Assembly (NCBI GenBank): GCA_022393335.1
Contig: JAJEKB010020874.1
Location: 69,301-133,300, forward strand
Direction of reading: 5' to 3'
DNA length: 64,000 bases
From: Macrotrachela quadricornifera
Taxonomy: Eukaryota > Rotifera > Eurotatoria > Philodinida > Philodinidae
A program made the translations under genes and the position numbers. The notes below the pieces were generated by a model that was not told where the DNA came from, ran no database searches, and saw nothing but the letters and a program-made list of their open reading frames with translations. Positions 57,990 through 64,000 of this stretch are shown here, in pieces (the stretch's first letter is position 1; each line of letters opens with the position of its first letter).

Positions 57990-60249
57990 AAATAGACGAA
58001 GTCGATATTCTTGAAAATAATAATTATATTTCTTATACAATTATTTGGATTGATAACAAATGTTGATGAAATAAAAAAAGATCCTATGGTTCGAGGACGA
58101 CTTCGTAGTTATTCCAATAAAATTAAACCAATCCCTATTAATAAATTTAGTCAGCTCGTTTCAATCGTGTGGTATCTATATTTACAAAGAAAATGAAACG
58201 GATTATTTATCGATGAACAATTTTGAACAGATAAAAAATATTCTTTTTTATTTATCCAAATTATTCCAAAATCATTTTATAGTTTACTTGGGTATTTTCT
58301 AAAAGATTTAACAATATAAACTGATAAATTTTCGAATAAACAATCAACAACAGTATTTATAGATTCTTTCTGGAATAATGATGGTTTACTATGTATATCA
58401 TGGTTTCAATATTTAATGAAAATGTTATGTTCAATAAAATATGATTATAATTGTAAACAACGATTTATTAAACAATGAACATAAACAACAACTTCTTACT
58501 GAATTTGAAGAAAAATATAAGCCATCAAATGCGGTTTGATGGTATACAAAAGATTGTTTTCTTTTTCATTGTTTAAACAAAGCTTTACGAGAACAAGATA
58601 TTGATACTGTTTTCTTAGTTCATTTCTTTATTTATGATTTATTTCATCATATTGGTTCAATTTATATGTCTAAGAAACAAAATATTTCAAAAGTTGTTTA
58701 TCGTGGACAAATGATGAACTTAATTATTTAAATTTTAGTGAAACTAAACCTTATATATATGTAAATGTATTTTTTTCAACAACAATTGATCGTGATAGTG
58801 CATTAATCTTTGTTGGTGTTGATAATTATTCAATTAAAAATAATTTACAATCAGTGGTTTTTCAAATTCATCTAGATAATAATGATGAATATTTGAGATT
58901 GTATGCTGATATCAAAGAATTTAGTTATCATGAGGATGTAAATGAAATTTTATTTACGATGGGTAATGGATTTGTTGTTAATGAAGTTAAATATGATCAA
59001 GAAAGAAAAACTTGGTTTATTAATCTTACTTTAGATCATTACGGTACAGAACAACCAGATTAGTATGATTCAGAAAGTCAAGATGAAAATGAAGTTACAA
59101 GACAATGTCGAATAGATTCGACGAATATGATTGAAAGCATATTTATTCAAATAGGATATTCATTACAATCGACAATAAAAATCTCAGAAAATTATAGAAA
59201 AATATCAAATTATTATTTTCTATTAAGACAATTCATGCCAAATGCTTTTAATATTCGAGGTTATTATGTAGGTCTCGGTTTACTAGCACTTAAATAAAAA
59301 TGTTATTAAATCTATTGAAGGTGATTCTGATCATTATTTATGTTGAAATTTTACTTAATATTTTCAATTGTATTGGATCAATTCATTATTTACAAAACAA
59401 TATTAACCAAACAATTAATTATTATACAAATATGTTAAAAAGTACAATCAATTTCTCTTGTTTTTATTCTTGGACAATGGATGAATTTTTTGATTGATTA
59501 CTATATTGTAGTCGTATTTGAAAAGAACGTGGTCAATTTAATTTAATTATCGAAATATATGATTTAATAGAGAGAATAAAAACATCTAATATATCATTTC
59601 GTTCTTATTTTAGTACATGGCTTGATTAAGATTCTACAAATAATATACAAATCGGCATTTATACTTTCCTAGATAATGTTCGAAGCATCGAATATAATAA
59701 TAATAATAACTCAGTTCAAATCAATAAACAACTTGCATGTTATTCTATGGGAACAGAATAAAAACTTTGTCAACTATGTAATTTTGAATAAAAAAGTTGA
59801 ATACAATGATATATTATATGCACGATTGGGAATATTATATAGTCAATTAAAACGAATGGATATAGCATTACCATACTTTATGGCAGCAATTCATAATTGT
59901 TCAACGGTGACTGAAGGTGAATTATTTAATCTATATATTGATTATTCTTATATCGAATGTTTATCTCGTTGTTATCGAATAAAACTTTCCTTTACCTTTA
60001 TATTCTTGTTTACGAGCACAAAATATAGATAAAAAATGTCCCAAAACTTATGAAGAATTAGCAGACATTTATGAACAAATGAAAGATTATACAAATGCGA
60101 AAAAATATTATCAAAAAGCAGTTGAATTAGCAAAACGTCATAACGAATTTGGAGTAGATATATGGTACGAAACAGTACATACGATTAATAGTTATCTTAA
60201 AAAAATACAAAACATTAATGACGAGGAACAGATAAAAGTGACGTCTTAA
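57990..60249 (+). pseudogene. ADP-ribosyltransferase/TPR-family pseudogene
   Basis: Blocks of the family appear in order but across all three frames with stops. Around 58025 is a weak N-terminal 'TIIWIDN' like the 'LIWVDTD' at 1-321. From 58500 come 'WYTKDCFLFHCLNKALRE' (after a stop), 'VVYRGQ' near 58695 (the Arg of the R-S-E class), and 'VFFSTTIDRDSALIF' near 58770 (the S-T block). Near 58940 'EDVNEILFTMG' stands where the family's ExE motif lies, with the first Glu apparently replaced by Val. Then come TPR-like stretches at 59370-59440, 59810-59920 ('ILYARLGILYSQLKRMD') and 60030-60130 ('YEELADIYEQMKDYTNAKK'). TAA ends the frame at 60247-60249. With at least four disruptions and a lost catalytic residue it cannot be an active enzyme. 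Confidence 0.8.
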
Positions 60250-61924
60250 TTTTTGTTCGTAATTTTAAAGACAGCTGAACTAAATAAACGTGTTTATCGA
60301 ATAAAACAGCTCTACAAATTTCCTTGACTGTATGTAAGGGTATAAATTCCAAAATTGACCGTTTCGTTGTGTGTCTGTCCACAGTATCGAAGGAACATTA
60401 TCTTAGATTAAGCTCAGGAGTCAAAGAAACAAGTTATTAGATTGATTTAAAAAGTCAAAAAAATGAGCTTATGCTTGGTCCAGTTGTTAGAAAAAAAAAA
60501 GACATGGCCTTAGACTAAGTCCAAAGTTAAAAGAGCCTTGTCGTTAGTATCGATTGCACTACCATACTGAAGAATATCAAGGTAGACAGTAAGATACATC
60601 ACATCATCTTAGTAAATATGGTTGGAACACAGATATATAAATGAAAGAAGACTTTTTACAGTCAAGGAACCCAATGGATCGCTTCTGTCCATGCTATTTG
60701 TGGTTAATGCTTCTTAAAAATGCCACGACACAAGGATATAGAAGGAATCGTCCAATTCTATTGCCTATTGAACCCTTTTTCTTCATAAAAGAATAATGTT
60801 TTGAATCATTCAATAATGAAAAATACCTTCTTTATTTCTTTTAATATTCATTTATGAATAAGTGAAGCTCGACTGAATACAATCTACTCAATAACGATCA
60901 TTTTTCATTGAATTCTATATTCAGAACTATTGCTAAACAAATACATGCATATAAGAAATCTATATATCATTGAAAGAGCTAGTTTTTTCTACAAGAAGTT
61001 CATCTATAATAACAATAATGTTTAATTTTTTTGTCCACGTGTGTTTGTTCAGCGAAAGTTCTCAATATTCATTCAATGAGAAGCAATAGATTATGAGTAG
61101 ACAATATTCAGTCGAAAGTTAGACGACTCGCAATGGCGAGTGTTGTTTTCGATAAAAAAGAAAACCATTTCTCAAACGAATATGTTGAAGAATGAGTGAC
61201 TAATAATTAAAATAACACATGTTCAATAGAATTCAATTAATCAAATGCTTTTTTTCAATATTAATTTTCATATATTTAACCTTGAAGAAATATTTAGTTA
61301 TTACAGTTAAATGATTTTTACAAGAACTGTTTTATTAAAAAAAAGTTTCTGATTAATAACATGCTCTACTATTTATTTATTTATTTATATTTTCTCTTAA
61401 AGAAAAGTTATTTAGATAAGTAATACATTTTGATATACGAAGTGCTTCAAAAAATTGTGCAAATGAAAAATATTAATCACTTTTGAGTGAGCCAAATCAA
61501 TTTTCATAATTATTTAAAGTAACATTAAATGAAACTGTTAACAAAACTCATGTAAATCACATAATTTGTTCGAAATATCTCTTCAATTTTTCAATTTCGA
61601 TTTGTAAATAACAATTTACTGTTAGTTAGACTTCTAACAGAAGAAAAACATTTTATGTAATGAAAGTCAATGTTAGAAAATATTCTTTTATCTGTAAAAC
61701 AAGTAAAACATAATTGAGAAATTTTTTTTAATTTTAATAATTTATTTGTGAGTCATAGTAAAAAGTGATCAATAGAAAAAAACAAATTTTGTTTTTACCT
61801 TAGAAAATTTTTACTGTTTATTATAACTGAAAGAAACTAAACTTAATGATGATCATATAGAGATTATTTTAATCTTAAAATGATAATGAAATATTCGCGG
61901 TTGATTTTATGAGTAATTCTGAAA
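60250..61924. other. Intergenic DNA, nothing supported
   Basis: 3' flank of the ART pseudogene and AT-rich DNA; no gene, array or element ends are recognised. Confidence 0.4.
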
Positions 61925-62365
61925 TTGAGCATCTGCAAAATACACGAATACCACTTTTGAACTACTTATTTAAGGTAACTCTGATATTTTGTATCTACGA
62001 ACATCAGTTATTTGCGCAGCTAATTTGGTATTATCGTCCTAGTGAAAGGGTTTGTTCTTAAAAATATATACTTTTAGAAAATCGACTTTTTATAAGTGGC
62101 CACACACTAATGATATTAACACCAATGAACACCCTCAAAAAGTCTATTTTCTATATGTATATATTTTCAAGGACAAACCTTTTGACTAGGGCAATAACAT
62201 TGAATTAACTGAAAATAACTGATGTTCGTAGATATAAAATATCATAATTCTCTTTAATTAGTAGTTCAAAAGCGATGTTCATGTACATAAATTTGTGATC
62301 TCTATCTATTGGTATATGAAAGCCTGGCCTATCTATCTCCTTTCGCGTATTTTACAGATACTCCT
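61925..62365. repeat. Large inverted repeat / foldback element
   Basis: The left arm (about 61925-62090) contains 'TATCTACGAACATCAGTTATTT' and 'CCTAGTGAAAGGGTTTGTTCTT'. The right arm reversed (about 62365-62125) contains 'TATCTACGAACATCAGTTATTT' and 'CCTAGTCAAAAGGTTTGTCCTT'. Similarity extends outward through 'AATACACGAA'/'AATACGCGAA'. Indels have made the arms unequal. No target duplication was defined. Confidence 0.7.
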
Positions 62366-63575
62366 GAAATTGGATTTTTATAGTTATAACAAGATTTCCT
62401 AATATATAAACAATGTTCAATATCATCTATTGGTTACTATCATAATTATCATTATTCTTCAATATACACAATTTTGTCTTAATTTCTTTCTTTTAATGTT
62501 AAAGATAATAGGAAACCTTTTTTTCTAATTTATTTCTTTAACGTTAGAATACTCATTCTTTTTTCTCTTCGCTTTACTGCCTTCAAAAAATAATATTATT
62601 GTAATTATGTTAAAATTTGTTTAGTTTGCCAGTGGTTCCACATCATACTGTTACTTTTAATTAGAAATTCAATTCTATATTTTAATTTCAGTAAAAGATA
62701 GATTGTTGTTGTTTAATATAATATTAAATTATGTGTTTAGTTATATACTTGACGGATAAGGCTAGAAGATTAAATACATAGATGTCATAATAGCTTTACA
62801 CTGGATAATGAGTTAAACGTTGTAATATCCTGTGAAGTAATTAAATGACATTTCTGAATTTCTAAACCAGAAGCTATACCCAAAAGAGGAATAACATCAT
62901 TGCCTAAAAAACTAACTATAAATTTTTAACTTCAGGAATTTGATGTATTGGCATTGTTACTCCAACAAAATCTTCTAACTGTATATTTAAATTGTATCAA
63001 TTTTGCTGAAGTCTTAAGAACATAAATTCTATTTATTGTAGTTTTCTGTTTGATCTTTTTTAAAGTCCATTTTACATCTATCTTTGTGAACTAAATGATG
63101 ATTAATCAAGTCACTCTGCAGCAATCTTAAAGTGCTAGTGCGAGAACAATTAAACAGAAATTCTTAGAAATATAAACTAAAAGACACTCTTTTATTGTAC
63201 ACGTTGTGATCATTAAATTAAATTAAAAATAATAGTACCTTAGTTGCTAAAAATAACCTCTTTTATCCAGAATTTACCATCTTGTATGGATGTTTGAACA
63301 TTAGAAATACTTACAGCGAGGAATACTTCTTTACGATTAGATATTTTCCGTTTCAATTATTTAAGTCATTATATAGAAAAAAAATGAAACAAAATGAGGG
63401 AAGTACGCTATTAACATTTAGAAATTTGACCTTTTGACTTAAATAGTTTCGCAATCACATTCTTTTCACTTTTCTCAGAAACTAGCAATATAACAACATT
63501 TTCTTAGTGTAAGCATATTGATGCAGAAGAATTGGCAAGCTAGATTTATTGTGAATAAAGATCAATTTAAAGTGT
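62366..63575. other. Intergenic DNA and 3' flank of the Thr-rich gene
   Basis: AT-rich, no coding motif. The minus-strand transcript ending after 63576 should terminate here. Confidence 0.4.
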
Positions 63576-64000
63576 TCAAACATGCATCACTTTACTAAAA
63601 ACAATCAATGCAAACAACATGATCGTCTTCACTGATTGTCGATAAGCTGTGTTCGGCGCAATAGTAGTGATGGCTGTTGTTGTGATAATAGTAGTGGTAG
63701 TTGTTGTTGGTGTAGTAGTTGTTGTTGTTGTTGAAGTAGTTGTTGGTGTTGTTGTTATTCTTGTTGTTGTAGTGGTTATTGTTGTTGTTGTTGTTGTTGT
63801 TGTAGTAGTTGTTGTTGTTGTAGTAGTTGTTGTTGTTGTTGTAGTAGTTGTTGTTGTTGGTGTTGAAGTAGTTGTTGGTGTTGTTGTTATTCTTGTTGTT
63901 GTAGTGGTTATTGTTGTTGTTGTTGTTGTTGTAGTAGTTATTGTTGATGTAGTTGTAGTAGTAGTAGTAGTTGTTGTTGTTGTTGTTGAAGTAGTTGTTG
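63576..64000 (-). CDS. C-terminal part of a Thr-rich, mucin-like surface protein (runs off the window)
   Basis: Read on the minus strand, the apparent TTG/GTA simple repeat is one open frame with no stop from 64000 to TGA at 63578-63576. About 115 residues are almost all Thr (ACA/ACT/ACC) with scattered Ser, Pro, Ile and Arg ('TTTRITTTPTTTSTT'). The repeat then gives way to unique sequence 'AITTIAPNTAYRQSVKT' and a short hydrophobic tail 'IMLFALIVFSKVMHV' before the stop. Thr/Pro stalks are heavily O-glycosylated in mucins. The tail could be a GPI-anchor signal or a short membrane helix. An internal 132-bp block (from TTGAAG 63731 to 63863) is duplicated nearly exactly, showing growth by unit duplication in multiples of three. 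The N-terminal domains lie beyond the window. Confidence 0.72.
   Translation of the reverse strand, partial: TTTSTTTTTTTTTTTTTSTITTTTTTTTTITTTTTRITTTPTTTSTPTTTTTTTTTTTTTTTTTTTTTTTTTTITTTTTRITTTPTTTSTTTTTTTPTTTTTTIITTTAITTIAPNTAYRQSVKTIMLFALIVFSKVMHV

Noticed and set aside
1..64000. tRNA, rRNA or snRNA genes
   Set aside because: I looked for tRNA B-box-like GGTTCGAATCC words and cloverleaf halves and found none convincing. A covariance-model search would be decisive.

Overview
This is eukaryotic DNA, very AT-rich. Its genes have short introns (about 40-90 bp) with GT...AG ends and a T-rich acceptor. The gene families point to a bdelloid rotifer, perhaps Rotaria-like; this is inferred from families and not proved. 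They include an ADP-ribosyltransferase/TPR family with a '(L)IWVDTDID' N-terminus, F-box/LRR-like proteins, type II membrane proteins with a threonine-rich stalk carrying EGF/LamG or 'TVNSPxYC' repeat ectodomains, and genes of bacterial or plastid type such as UDP-sulfoquinovose synthase and an aminoglycoside-phosphotransferase-like kinase. Gene density is low and transposon remnants are many, as in an accessory or subtelomeric region.

Layout. 1-321 (-): 5' end of an ART/TPR-family gene. 3.65-5.9 kb: decayed Tc1/mariner element. 6.0-6.8 kb (-): broken TatD-like gene. 8.1-9.5 kb: hAT-like element. 10.1-10.4 kb: GC-rich foldback element. 11.0-12.2 kb (-): intact sulfoquinovose synthase. 13.8-22.7 kb: mostly tandem arrays and MITEs, with a 10-N gap at 21.46 kb. 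22.7-23.2 kb (+): 3' end of an F-box/LRR-like gene. 23.67-25.56 kb: three nested transposons. 27.5-28.1 kb (+): four-exon PI31/PSMF1-like gene. 30.3-30.9 kb (+): LRR gene with one frameshift. 33.3-36.2 kb (+): 11-exon membrane protein with EGF and LamG-like domains. 36.5-37.5 kb (-): GGCT-like/cytochrome-b5-like fusion. 38.4-39.3 kb (+): frameshifted phosphotransferase. 39.7-40.2 kb (-): DUF1917/Bles03-like gene. 45.1-52.7 kb (-): 7-exon membrane protein with four repeated ectodomains. 58.0-60.2 kb (+): decayed ART/TPR pseudogene. 63.6-64.0 kb (-): C-terminus of a threonine-rich mucin-like protein, encoded by what looks like a simple TTG repeat.

I see no operon and no pathway assembled across neighbouring genes. 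Three themes stand out. First, there are isolated genes of foreign type: SQD1-like (intact) and a phosphotransferase (broken). Second, cell-surface proteins share one plan: short N-terminus, one membrane helix, Thr-rich stalk and repeated ectodomains. One of them has grown by tandem duplication of exon-plus-intron units, all in phase 1. Third, there is a large set of palindromic non-autonomous elements. Several have readable target-site duplications, so the order of insertion can be worked out.
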